Below the pieces are notes generated by a model that saw only the letters and a program-made list of their open reading frames with translations, did no database searches and was not told the DNA's origin. A stretch of 64,000 nt of DNA, from NCBI GenBank assembly GCA_029747585.1, contig JAPEVF010000020.1, positions 124,001 through 188,000 of the forward strand, written 5' to 3'. Below, in pieces: positions 23,912 through 35,568 of the stretch. Each line of letters starts with the position of its first letter. Within the stretch, counting starts at the first letter, position 1. A program made the position numbers and the translations under genes. The DNA comes from Pleurotus djamor (Eukaryota; Basidiomycota; Agaricomycetes; Agaricales; Pleurotaceae).

Positions 23912-24865
23912 TCAGTTACCCGGGAGGATCTTCTTCATCCATGATAGTATATCTTCCAACTCTTTCGGCGACGCAGAATGTTGTAGTCCCCGATAACTGT
24001 TGAAGTTCAACCCTTTGGTTTCATCACCAGAGACCAGTGGAAATCCGTNATCTTTTGAGAGGATTTCCTTGGACATCCTGCCCCATTCGAATCGAACCAC
24101 TGGGTCNGCTTCCCCGTGGCCCCAAAAAATCGGCAGCGAGGAGGCATGTGGAGATATAAGCTGATCAGGAGAGATGAGGTCTAGACACCAGAAAAGATCA
24201 TCGCAGAAGGGAGACGTACCGATTTGATATGATCCTTCAACGGAAGCCAACCACTCAATACAACCAGGCCGCCGAGTTTAGTCTTGGTGGTCAGGCCAGT
24301 CAGAAGAGTCATCGCTGCGCCTTGGCTGAAGCCACCGAGGACAATCCGACTTGGATCAACACCAGCGTCCACCTCGGCTTGGATTAAGCTATCAATCGAC
24401 TTGGCAGTGTCCAACATCCCTTCTCGATCTTCGTGCGCACCGAAAGCACCGCCAAAGACCTGGATGTCAAACCTAAGGATATAGAGATTCCAGAGTCAGT
24501 CATTTCAGAAAGCTAGGCATGAATCGACCGACCAGGAAGGCATCTTCATACCCATGTTAGCGGTGACGGGTTTGACGGGTCTAGGAAGAGACGATCATTA
24601 ATGGTATCATGGGAGTGAGCGAATAGACGTCAGCGATGATGAGACTCACGCATGAGGAAGAACCCATTTGATGTGATGAAACGCTGAATCTGCCTGAGCC
24701 GTGTCAGCTAAGAACTCCCAACCATGCCCTGTGTCGCCTAGGCCCTAGAGCGGTATTAGGAGAAGGCTTGAAGAGGAGAAGGCTTGTATCGCGCACATGA
24801 ATGAATATGACGGTAGCGGAGTGCTGGGATATAGCAGGAACCGTCAAAGACTTGAGTGCAGCCAT
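23912..24865 (-). CDS. Acyl-protein thioesterase 1 (alpha/beta hydrolase)
   Basis: About six exons on the minus strand, starting MAALKSLTVPAISQHSATVI. Landmarks in order are IFIHGLGDTGHGW (oxyanion region), WVLPHAPVKPVTANMGMKMP, SWFDIQVFG, the nucleophile elbow GGFSQGAAMTLLTGL (Ser), LGGLVVLSGWLPL, GHGE.DPVV (Asp) and LQHSASPKELEDILSW (His), completing the Ser-Asp-His triad. The enzyme removes palmitate from cysteines of Ras, G-alpha and other proteins in the cytosol and also hydrolyses lysophospholipids. The introns are phase-consistent, for example VIFIH|GLGD. It ends LPGN with TGA at 23912. It diverges from the phytochrome gene. Confidence 0.92.
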
Positions 24866-25236
24866 CGTGAGTCTCTGCATTCAAGTGGAAGTGGATCAAA
24901 AGTGGATTATACCCGTACCGAGAGTGGTTAAGCGCCCGCTGATCCCCACAAACATTCCCTGCACATGTCNTNNGGTGTCAGACCATCACCACTTTTTGTC
25001 GATTCATTTGACCCGGGAGATGGCAGTTCGCAAGTAGTTTGACTGAACGTTCCTTTCACAGAAGGATACATTGCACGAATGCCAATTCTAGCCACCAACA
25101 CGGTCAGATGACGTCTATTTCGCAGCTTAAAGCTTTGGGACCCAGCGGCGGCTGATCGCGGCGCGTTCGAAGAGGGGCATCGAACTCGACTTCGCGGGGC
25201 TTCGTGGAGCTCAACCTCTCGTGACGTCCAACCACC
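24866..25236. promoter_or_regulatory. Divergent intergenic region, thioesterase / phytochrome
   Basis: 371 bp between the divergent start codons. It holds two promoters. The context just before the phytochrome start (ACCACCATGTCG) is a good eukaryotic initiation context. Confidence 0.5.
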
Positions 25237-28200
25237 ATGTCGACGGAGCAGCGGTCGCCGCCAGGTCCCTCGACGTCGTCCAATGCGACATTGGGTTTTG
25301 TCTATCCTGTCAAGTCCCTTTTATCCGACAAGATTCGACCTGGCAGCCCGCTCTTGACATCCCGCTCTCTCTCAGACGAAAACTTGGTCTCTATGGTGGA
25401 GGATTCGGGAAGAAAGGTAATCGCCATGTATTGAACGGTTGTGCACGGATCTTTAGTAACTTGCATACCAAGGTTCTTACTCTCAGCAGCCCGTTGGGAA
25501 GCAGCTCTCGGGATGCTCAGATCGTTACGCCTGGCCGCGATGTACCCCAGGCTGAGTTGCATGGCGTACCTGATAACGATGCGCTTGGGTCGCCTGACTC
25601 CCCGAGTCGCTACAGTTTCTCTGAGTCTCTTGGCGATTCTCCTGTGCCCAATTTTCGACACTATCCTGCGGAAGAGCATGCAGATGTCGCCGCCAGCCGT
25701 AAATTCACTTCCATCAGCTCTACTCTCGAACAACGAGGACATTCTTCGGAAACTGCCCTAACCATGGAGAAACTATCAAGTGGCCTCAATCAAAGTTCCG
25801 CGCTGGGCCCTCACATCCAACCCAGAGGAGTTGCTCCCACAAAAATTGCTGTCGAGTCGACGCGTACCGAAACTCCTCCCCCGAGTTCGGCAGGCGGTGC
25901 TACTTTCACAAGCCCACCCCCCAGATTAGAGCCTTTCAACCCTTCTCAATATGGACTCGTCCATCTTCCGCCACTTTCTGACAGTTAGTCTGTCTCTAAT
26001 CACCCAGCTCAGTTGTTAACGATGTGCTTCTCAACTCAGATTCCACCTCAAGTCCAATATCTAACAGGTCTTCCTCATCGGCCTACTACAGCTCTAGGTC
26101 GCACAATACAGATCAGTCTAAGCAATCTAATGAAGCCCGCAACAAACGTGTCTACCCTTTTCTTCCACAACTACTCCCTCAAGAGGACACGTTGGGTAAT
26201 ACCGCCTCTACTGGTAGTATTCAGGAAGGTGAGTGGCTCCCGCACCATAGCTACTCCGTCTGACTCCGATTCAGTCGAGGATGATTCGACCCCTCCTGCG
26301 TGAGTCCCTTTTAACCTTGATTCGACGGTGGTCATTTTGTTCATCCCCTCTAGTGACTCTCCAACCACCGCCGCNGCCTCTGTTGCCAGTACTTCTACGC
26401 TAGAGGCACATGTTGNCGACAATTATCACTCCGAAGCCTCCTCNNTCAGTTTCAGCGAAGAGAGCATGTCCGCCTCCATTGGTCAGGACAGTAGTGTCAT
26501 GAGCTCTGCCTCTGTGCAATCGTCTCAAAGTCACATGCATACTACATTCCGCTTTAGACATGAAGAGGATGAGAACGGAAATCACGTCGTCATTGGAAGA
26601 GAAGGTGTCTTGTACAAGTGCGAAGATGAAGTCAGCGCTCTCATTCTCTTGCCCTTAACATCGTTACTGACGATTCAATTTTGACAGCCTATACGAACTC
26701 CTGGCGCCGTTCAGGGATACGGTGTTCTCATTGTTGTAGAAGAGCTGGAGGAAACTCTAGTTGTTCGCCAAGTATCTGAGGTATTTGGGTTTCACCTGAC
26801 GAGAGTCTGCAAGTTTCTGAAATGAAGCCAGAACTCCGGGGAGTTATTAGGCCTTCCTCCAAAATTTCTCTTCTCTTTAGAGTGCTTTACAGATACCCTA
26901 CCAGAATCGCAGGCGGGTCTGCTTTGGGACAACATTCAATTCTTGGAAGAACCGCAGTTGGACAATGATACCGAAGATATGGCGCCTCATGTATTCCTTC
27001 TCAGCGGATTCAGCGCCCCAAGCGCTGATGACCGTTTAGAAAGTCGGCAACGTTGGTCGTGCTGGTGCGCGATTCATAGGCCTCAGCGATCCATCGAGTG
27101 CAAAGCATTGATCATAATGGAGTTCGAGTTTGAGCGAGATCTCCTAAACCCATTGTTCCCTCCTCTAGACGTCAAACAGGAGCCCTCAGGACCAGCTTCG
27201 CCTATGGGCTCGAACACTTCCAGCGGCTCCGGTGGCAAACCAATGTTCTCAGAAGGTGCCCCTAGCACGACGGCCTCCTCTGCGTTCGGCGACGTAAATC
27301 CAATGGAGGTTCAACAGCCGATAGGGCTCGGGCTTGCCGGGGAGGGCAGCGATGAAATGACCTTCTCAGCACAAGCACTCATGGAGAGCGTTACCAGCTA
27401 TTCGAGGCCAATTCCTGCCCTGGAGCGGCTCCGTCGTATGTCGCGTGAGTCTCCATCAAANAATGCACGCCGTCAGGGCAGACGAGCTACAGGTCCACCN
27501 GGNGCGCCACCTGCGGGTGGNGTTGGAAGNGGTGTAGGAATGATGGACGTCTTCGCTGTTGTGTCACAAATCAACGAGCAACTTGACGATGCACCAGATT
27601 TGGATCATTTTTTGAAAGTGATCGTTGGCGTTATCAAAGATTTGACCCAGTTTCATCGGGTGATGGTGTATCAGTTTGATGAAGCNTGGAATGGGATGGT
27701 CGTTTCTGAGCTTGTGGATTGGGCTCAGTGTCCGGAGTTGTATCGCGGCTTACATTTTCCTGCAACGGACATACCCGCTCAGGTTAGTTCTTCCGTTTAA
27801 TTGTGGAACGCTTGTTTGACACATTGCTACAGGCCAGAGCCCTTTATGTCATCAGTTAGTGCCGCAGTCTTCATGGCGATATCTGCTAACAATCTGCAAT
27901 GCAGATAAAGTTCGAGTATTGTATGATCGCGCGCAACCGACCGCACGTATCGTTGCTCGCTGCGAGGAGGATCTTGAAGAGCCCCTTGTAAGACTGTTCG
28001 TCTCTTTCAATTATTTATCATTCACCTTTCTCTAGGATATGACGCACTGCTATCTACGAGCGATGAGTCCCATTCACATCAAATGTTGGTTTACCTCCAT
28101 TCCATATCCATTGTTCTGAACGTCATGCCCCTCCAGATCTTGGCAATATGGGCGTACGGGCTTCGATGTCAATTGTAAGTCGCCTCCTGACTTAGATGCT

Positions 28201-31197
28201 ACGCTCCGAAACTTATGACAAATTCCTAGTCTATCGTCGCTTTCGGATCGTTGTGGGGTCTTGTGGCTTGTCATTCCTTCGGCGAACATGGAATGCGAGT
28301 GTCCTTTCCTGTGCGGCAGATACTTCGACTCCTTAGCCAGTCGATATCACGCAACATTGAACGACTGAGCTACGCTCAACGGCTGCATTCGAGGCAACTG
28401 GTATGATATGACCCATCGCTCNTTTCTATCAGCTTAGACCCCTCCAGATCAATACTATGCCCTCGGACACACATCCAGTACGCCTTCCTCCTGTTACACA
28501 ACANATCAACCTTTTTCATGATGTCCTTCCTAGACCGGTTACATTGTCAGCAACGCCGATGATCTGCTTTCCCTCTTTGATGCGGACCATGGTGTGTTGG
28601 TGGTTGGCGATGCCGCCAAAATCCTTGGTCCAAATCAGCATGGGCAAGAGACGCTGATCGTTGCGGAATACCTGCGCCTGAAACAATTTGAGTGCGTTGC
28701 TACGCTTCGACTCTCATCTACAAGTCTTACTTCCAATCTTATAGGACAATATACGCTTCTCAAGCAGTGGTCCATGATTTTCCCGATCTCAATCTTTCTA
28801 CTGGTAAGTCTCGCCCTTGAATTCCTATCCGCATTGAACGTGGTCCCTAAGTCGTCTCCTAGGTTTGGAAATCCTAGCTGGTCTTCTGTATGTACCACTA
28901 TCCAGCGGAGGTAGGGACTTCATCGCCTTCCTGCGCAAAGGACAAGTGCGCTCAGTCCGCTGGGCCGGCAAGCCTAACGATGAAGCGAAGTCAAACTTGG
29001 AGCCGAGGACGTCATTCAAGCAGTGGTCTGAAAAGGTGGCTGGGAGGTCCAGAGCATGGACTGATGAGCAGCTCGAAACGGCCAACGTNTTGGCTCTTGT
29101 ATATGGCAAGGTGATTACTCTGCGTTGAGGTACTAATCAATGGCGCTGACCTCTGAGTTTAGTTTATAGAGGTTTGGAGGCAGAAGCAAGACGCGCTCCA
29201 TACTACTAAACTTTCGAATCTTTTACTCTCTAATGCTAATCATGAAGGTAGGNCTGCCCATTCTCTCGAGTACTCGANGATNACTTAATCGCTGCATTNA
29301 TACCTAGTCCGCACTCCTCTTAATCACATCATCAAGTAGGTCTGCTNATGCGTCTCTGTATGAACGAACTCAATGCTCCGGNTAGTTATCTTGAACTTGC
29401 ACTTAATGGCCAANTAGATGGCGACACTAGAGACTATCTCAGCCGCACGCACACGGCTTCTAAAGTTGGGTTTTCGATGGTTACNTCTCTCCNTTTCTNA
29501 TATATTTCNCAGAACTTATTATCCACTATCAATGATCTGCTCGTGAGTCTTTANGGCCCNCATNTGANACCCTGGCTNATNGAAGTNGNNTCATAGGATC
29601 TCACTCGACTAGAGAGCGGCGGAGAGACGTCGTTGATGGAAACATTTAATCTAATCGATGCAATTAATGAAGCTACTACTATCTACTCTCAAGAAGCCGA
29701 GCGCAAAGGACTTGCGTTCAGCATCGATGTTTCTGACTGTCCTANCCTTGTCGTGGGCGACACCAAGAGAATCATGACAGTTGTTCAAAATTTGACAGCA
29801 AACGCTAGTACGTGGTCAAAAGGTTAAATNGTTCGCTGTCTCATACCCTTTTAGTCAAGTTTACGTCGACCGGTTCCGTCAGTATAGTTTGCTCGAAGTA
29901 TAATGAACCTGAAGGATTAAGGGGTGCGGGTCAACTTGCCGTGGAAATATGCATNTCGGATACAGGTTGCGGCATCCCCTCTGATAAACTCGAATGTCTC
30001 TTCAGAGAATTTGAGCAGGTTGAATCCGCGGAATCTACGCCTTGTACACACGATGGTCTTGGTAAGACGGACGGACATTGGATGGTCGAATTTGGTGACT
30101 GATTAGTTTGTTCCAGGTCTCGGCTTAGCAGTGGTTGCTCGTAACGTTGCTCAACTTCGTGGTCAGTTGCGAGTCGAGTCNCANGTNGATCAAGGAAGCC
30201 GGTTCTCCTTTTTGATACCGCTCTCACTGGTTAGCGATACTTCGGACGACTCTTCTTCCTCTGGTTCATCGCTGAAGTCCATTCGCTTACGCTCAAGAGA
30301 CGGAAGTTACAGTTCAGGGAAGGCAAGTGAACTNGACGCCCTTGTGGANGCTTTGTCTGGNGATCATATGCGAAGTCCCTCAAGTCATTCGTCGCCGAGA
30401 GTCGCATGTTCCGTAGNATCATCCTCGCCAATGTGGTCTCGCACACCTATNAGACCTATCAAGNTCGATCAAACGCTTCTGGACACACCGCTNCANNANT
30501 CGAGTCCCTCAGATGGCTCGGCGTCAGAATTTCCGATTAGCAATTTCATGATGCCTTCGCCTTCACCTTCACTCAGTNGGTCGTCGTCGACGACGGCCAA
30601 TGAACAATTCCGTATTTTAGTTGTGGAGGTCAGTGCCATCCTTGTATGCCAAGCAACCACACATTTCAACCTTGAACCAGGATAACGCCATCAATCGCAT
30701 AATCCTTTCAAAACGACTTAGACTAGACAAGCACCTTGTTATCGAAGCAACAAATGGCAGAGAAGGCCTAGACAAAATGCAATCCGATCCTGAGTTTGAT
30801 CTNATNCTCATGGACATCCAGTACGGGTNTTCTNTCGANCNTNNTATATCCNAGACTTACGCTCCNTAGGATGCCTATTATGGACGGCCTGGAAGCCACC
30901 GANGGNATCCGTCGCNTNGAGCAGCCTCNGANTGATGGATCNCNNCGCGTTTCTCGCTCTCTNAANGGNCGAATACCTATATTNGCCGTTTCAGCGTCGC
31001 TNAAGGAGCGACAACGTGAGGAATTGGTNAACCATGGNATGGATGGATGGGTNTTGAAACCAATTGACTTCAAGCGCCTGCGGGTNCTCATNNGAGGTCT
31101 TACGGACCCATCGCAGCGAGAACGCGACATATATTTTCCAGGGTGTAATTGGGAAGCTGGTGGCTGGTTTGACAAAGCTTCTGACGCCTCCGCGTAA
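25237..31197 (+). CDS. Fungal phytochrome, hybrid histidine kinase (PAS-GAF-PHY-HK-REC)
   Basis: A gene with roughly 20 exons. A Ser-rich N-terminal extension of about 370 residues precedes the photosensory module. The N-terminal PAS contains GVLYKCEDE|PIRTPGAVQGYG, with the cysteine expected to hold biliverdin. The GAF domain has ELYRGLHFPATDIPAQ and LRAMSPIHIKYLGNMGVRAS. The PHY domain ends in the tongue motif EPRTSFKQWSE. Kinase boxes follow: H-box NANHEVRTPLNHII, N-box NLTANA.KFT, SDTGCGIP, FREFEQVE and GLGLAVV. A Ser-rich linker leads to a receiver with LVVE|DNAINR, the phospho-Asp in LMDIQ|MPIMDGLEA and the Lys in LKPIDFKRL. Fungal phytochromes sense red/far-red light and steer development and stress signalling. 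All catalytic boxes look intact. Exon ends are inferred, and N bases occur in the kinase and receiver parts. Confidence 0.93.
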
Positions 31198-31599
31198 GAT
31201 GAGGGGACAACTTTTTTCTCTATGGGCTCGTGGTGTACTTCTATGGTGACTCTTGGTGCTGATACTCTACTCTNNGGTCGCTGTCCCGACTGCCTTGTAG
31301 ATTTTGACGATGTCAGGGACTGTATTCTTACTACANTGACTCTTGGCTTGTACTAGTATGTACTTTATAGAGCCGATAAGTATTACTATGTGCTTAAAGT
31401 TACAGACCTGCATTGACATAATACCGTGCTTCTCCCTCGCTAGGTTCATGTCCCCAGAACTTGTGGGCGAAGGTGCATAGGTGTCCCCCTGTCCTAATGT
31501 CACAGGATGAACCACTTAGGAGGTGTCAATCACGTGAGCATGGGTGGCCTAATTGAGTGGANNNNGGNGNCTCTTCTCTGTTCTCGATCGTCGTCTACG
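31198..31599. other. Intergenic, phytochrome 3' / next gene 5'
   Basis: About 400 bp with few N bases. It contains the phytochrome 3' end and the promoter of the next tandem gene. No gene seen. Confidence 0.5.
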
Positions 31600-33124
31600 A
31601 TGCCTCCGAAACCTCGACCTCTATCGAAAGCTGGAAATGCAGCACCTCTCAACGAAGAAGATGCTGCGAAAGCAATGCCCCCTCCACCAAATCCGCCTCC
31701 GGCGATGCGTATCTTGGAACCAGAGATGAAAGCACTCTCTTCTTGTCTTCAGGTTCGTGTTATCATACATATGGGCGTGCTATTGACGAGAATCTCATGT
31801 GTCCATAGAACGCAACGGTTAAGGCTGGTCAAATCTACAAGTTCTATCATAATGTAGAAAAGTTGTGAGTAAATCCGCCGTCCTAAGATTTCCCCAACTG
31901 AGTTCCTCCCTTCAGAGGTGTCCAGCAGTATTCTCCTGGGCCTCCCCGCGTCCTCTCTGCATCTCTGGGACGTGAAATAGAGAAATATGATCAACTTTGC
32001 GATGCGATAGAAGCACAGCTGGTGAGTGTCCGATCCGACTTTGCTGTCGGTCTGACCTATCTGGTTTGTTGTAGCTTCGCGCGATTACTGTCCTTCAACG
32101 GGATCTCTCCAGGGAACAGCGTCGAATACGAGAAGCTGAAGCTGCGACCGTAATTTCTCCGGTCGTATCTGCACCTCCCACCTCCACAACCTCAGAACCC
32201 ATGGACGCCGCACCTCCTACAAGTGCCAGTACCCCCCGTCCCTCTCCGAGCGGCTCTTCTAACAACCCAATGAGTCGGAGACCCTCAAACATATCCATCT
32301 CTTCATTGCATCGCGCGCCGTTCCCTCTGAAGATAGATCTGCCATCTCCATCCCTTCGCATGTCACAAGATGATATGTCCGCTTTCTCTGGCAAACTTGC
32401 ATCGCCTATCAACCTCAATTCATCCCAGGCTCTGGGACCACCAGAATTTAACGCTGAAATTATGGCTGCGTTCGCCTCTGCTGCTCCAGACGGCGTGGAT
32501 AGGACTGTCGATATCGACCTTACAACAGATGACGTAGAAGTCGGCGGTCAAGAGCTGATTACCATGGGCAACACTGCCGATAAACCCATTGAACTGGACC
32601 TCGACTCGATGGATATTGACATCGCTTCTATGACCGATTTGTTTGGGGACACTACCGAACCGTCCAACGATGGGGACGCTTTCTCAGCGGACGCTGTACT
32701 ACCAGATAGGCCTGTGAAGAGTGAAGAGGATCTTGATATTCAAATCCTTGACGCTTTCACTTCTGGTTCCGCTGACCACGATGACATCTTTGGCCTTGCT
32801 GGCAGCGACTCTGGCGACCTCCCTGGAGTCAAGCCTCCTCCTCCTGATGCGCAATTAAGCCACGCTCAATCACCAGGAAGCATGCTGGCTAGCTTTGAGG
32901 CTGCTGCCAATCTCGGCAGCCTTGACTCACAGCCCACTGCCAACTCGCAGAATCTCAATATACCCGATGGTGGATTTGAGTTCTTGGGTCCTGAATATTT
33001 TTCAAACACACAGGATCCCGGGTCGAGCTCTACAATGGATTTTCAGCAATTGCTCAGTACCATGGGCAATTCTTTAGACACAGGGGACACCGCGACTCAG
33101 AACGAGGAACCGAACAAACAGTAA
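31600..33124 (+). CDS. Unrecognised acidic nuclear-type protein with N-terminal helical region
   Basis: Four exons are supported by phase (junctions after SSCLQ, NVEK and IEAQL). The first 150 residues look folded and helical: MRILEPEMKALSSCLQ, NATVKAGQIYKFYHNVEKL, GVQQYSPGPPRVLSASLGRE, YDQLCDAIEAQLLRAITVLQ and a charged coiled-coil RDLSREQRRIREAEA. The remaining 310 residues are Ser/Pro/Asp-rich and disordered, with repeated acidic clusters (VDIDLTTDDVEV, ELDLDSMDIDIASMTDLFGD) that resemble transcriptional activation segments. A short helix-bundle start plus a long acidic tail is the kind of layout seen in Mediator tail subunits, but I cannot match it to one, so no function is assigned. Confidence 0.75.
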
Positions 33125-33676
33125 TTGTATGGTGTCGATTTTGTGTCGATCCCCCGTCTTTCTCCTCTTGTCCCGTCTGGAGATAGACGTTCTTACTCCA
33201 TCCCAATTTAAACTACGAACCATGCTATCCGAATCACACTCCAAAATTGCCTTGCACGTTTGCAGTTCCCCGTGGGCAGCTCGGATGAGTCTGGACAGAA
33301 TATATTTATCGCTTGTCTTCCCATATCAAGTGTTAGTAGCGCTATCTATATGAGCCTATTCCGATTGGCTTTCATCATCGACTTCGTCAAACGTTTCCAT
33401 GCTACGCGCACGGACGTGGAAAGTTTCTCGCTCTCTTCACCCTGCGGCCCTGGTGAATTCATGTGGTCGTGTGTCCATCTCAGCTGGCTTGAAGCAGATC
33501 AGCGTGCACCGGCACTCACGAAAATCTGCTTCTATTATTAGCCCTCATATCAAAATTTTGCAGCTCCACGAATATCTGGTTAACCAAGGGCATGGTATAT
33601 AACCGAAGAAATTCAGTTTCAATGGCGTCGATTTCGCACTCCTCGAAGTTTGCACGTCTACTCGCTGTCCCAGACC
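33125..33676. other. Intergenic between tandem genes
   Basis: About 550 bp with no coherent exon. It includes the 3' UTR of the acidic protein and the promoter of the S1/P1 nuclease. Confidence 0.45.
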
Positions 33677-35348
33677 ATGTTTTCTTCTACTCTACCTATT
33701 TTCTTCCTCCTTGCCGCGATCTCGAGTGTGCAAGCCTGGGGTGCGTCCGGGCACCAAGCTGTAGGGTATGTTCATTATTGTCTATCAATAGTATCCTCAC
33801 GACCGAACCCATCCATGTCCTAGGTTTATCGCAATGGAGGTATGCCTCTGACGCACTATTACGAGTTCTGGGTTAAACTTTGAACATCGAAACCTCTCCT
33901 ATGTAGTTTCTGTCTCCTGGTGCTTTACGTTTCGTCCAGACGTCGCTCAACGCCTCCTTCGGGAGGTCCCTTGGCCCAGCTGCCACAGTGAGTTTCGTTG
34001 CTACCTTAATTGATCGCTACACCCACCCTTAACAAGTAACATTTTAGTGGGCAGATGAAGTTCGTTCACAGCCTGCGTTTGCTTGGTATGCAACTGGAAG
34101 CAGACTTCTTGTGCTTGCCTCCCCTGAATTTCCCTCACAATAGGAGCGCTCCCCTTCACTTTGTCGACGCAGAAGGTCGTGCCCAAGCCTTCTTCGCTTG
34201 CTGCCGGAATACTCACTAAGCGATGCAGATAACCCACCATCCTCTTGCAGTCTCAGCGAACGTCGTGACTGTACAAACGGGGCCTGTGTCTGTAAGTGTT
34301 GTAAGAGAACCTCGTATCCCGATAGCCAGCGTTAACGTGCTCCTGTAGTGACGGCAATTGCTAATTTCACCTCCCGCGTTGTTGATACCCGCCTCGATTC
34401 TGAGCAGCGGCAAGAGGCGCTTCTTTTCCTGGGTGAGCTCGATTTTCTGGTTGGTATCTGCGAATAGGTTGCTGACATTGCTTGTAGACCACGTATGCAA
34501 GGTTGTCTTGTTGCAACACACCTTGCTGACGGACAATCAATAGTTCATAGGTGACATTGGACAGCCCCTCCATGTTGAAGCAGAAGCCCTTGGTGGCAAT
34601 CAAATAAGTGCTAGGTGCAACGGAGCTTCTAGCAACCTTCATTCGGTAGGCACCATGATCCTTCATCTTCAGTCTCAACAATTGACTCACATCTTCCGAT
34701 AGGTCTGGGGTAAGCACTCGACGTTTTCTCTGATGCTTCTGGCGGGGACTAAAATCCGTTCACCTAGATTCTGGTATAATCAACAGGCTTCTCCAACAGA
34801 GTCACGGAAACTCAGTGGCCAACTGGGTTGACGACCTCGTTGCTCGCATCAAAGTCAGTCTCCTCTGACATCCGCTGAAAATATCTAGCTGACACTGCGA
34901 AACAGACTGGGTCCTTCAGCTCGCTTACTCGCGACTGGCTGAGCTGCACATCGGCGACACAACCAACTCCAGCTCGACGTGGCTTAGAAGTCGAGCTGCG
35001 AGATTTCTTGGAATCTCGGGATATTACCCCGCTCGAGTGTCCCCTTGTCTGGGGAGGAGAGTCAAACCAGTTTGTTTGTGTACGCCATCGCCTGCTCTAT
35101 TTTATATCGCAACCCGCTAATAACTGGGTATCTAGTCATCTGTCTTTACCTTCAGCTCTGGTCAAGATCTTTGCACAGGAAGCTATTTCAACCAGGCCGT
35201 TCCAGTGGTGAGTACTCATCGTAGTCTTGCTCTAGTATCCCGTGGCACTCAAAACACACTCCAGATCGAACTGCAAATAGCGAAGCAAGGCTTCAGGCTG
35301 GCGGCATGGCTGAATGTACTCTTCGATGGTTCCGCAAATCTTCCATGA
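33677..35348 (+). CDS. Secreted S1/P1-type zinc nuclease
   Basis: About ten short exons. A signal peptide (MFSSTLPIFFLLAAISSVQA) is followed directly by the mature N-terminus WGASGHQAVG, as required because the N-terminal Trp amine is a zinc ligand in this family. Further ligands are visible: Asp in ATWADEVRSQPAFAW, His in SAPLHFVDAE, the core DH.FIGDIGQPLH with His/Asp/His, and His/Asp in SSNLHSV|WDSG. Cysteines for disulfides are present (SSCSLSERRDCTNGACV). The C-terminal helix region reads GSYFNQAVPV and FRLAAWLNVLFDGSANLP. These enzymes cut single-stranded DNA and RNA and remove 3' phosphates at acidic pH outside the cell, mainly for phosphate and nucleotide salvage. Spacing to the next secreted hydrolase is 220 bp. 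Confidence 0.9.
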
Positions 35349-35568
35349 TCTGTACTATAACAGGGGCTACAAAGGAGATCGTTTTCCGTTCTTTCTGAAT
35401 CTTTCACACAGCCATGTGGGCTCCCAATTCGAACTTGAGATCTTCGTGCTTCGTCACAACGTCACCATATGCACCTTACGGCTACATATCGCATCATGCG
35501 CAAGCTCAGATATGCTTCTCTAAAATCGAAAATACGTCTCTCGTCTCTTGCACTTCGCATACCTCGCC

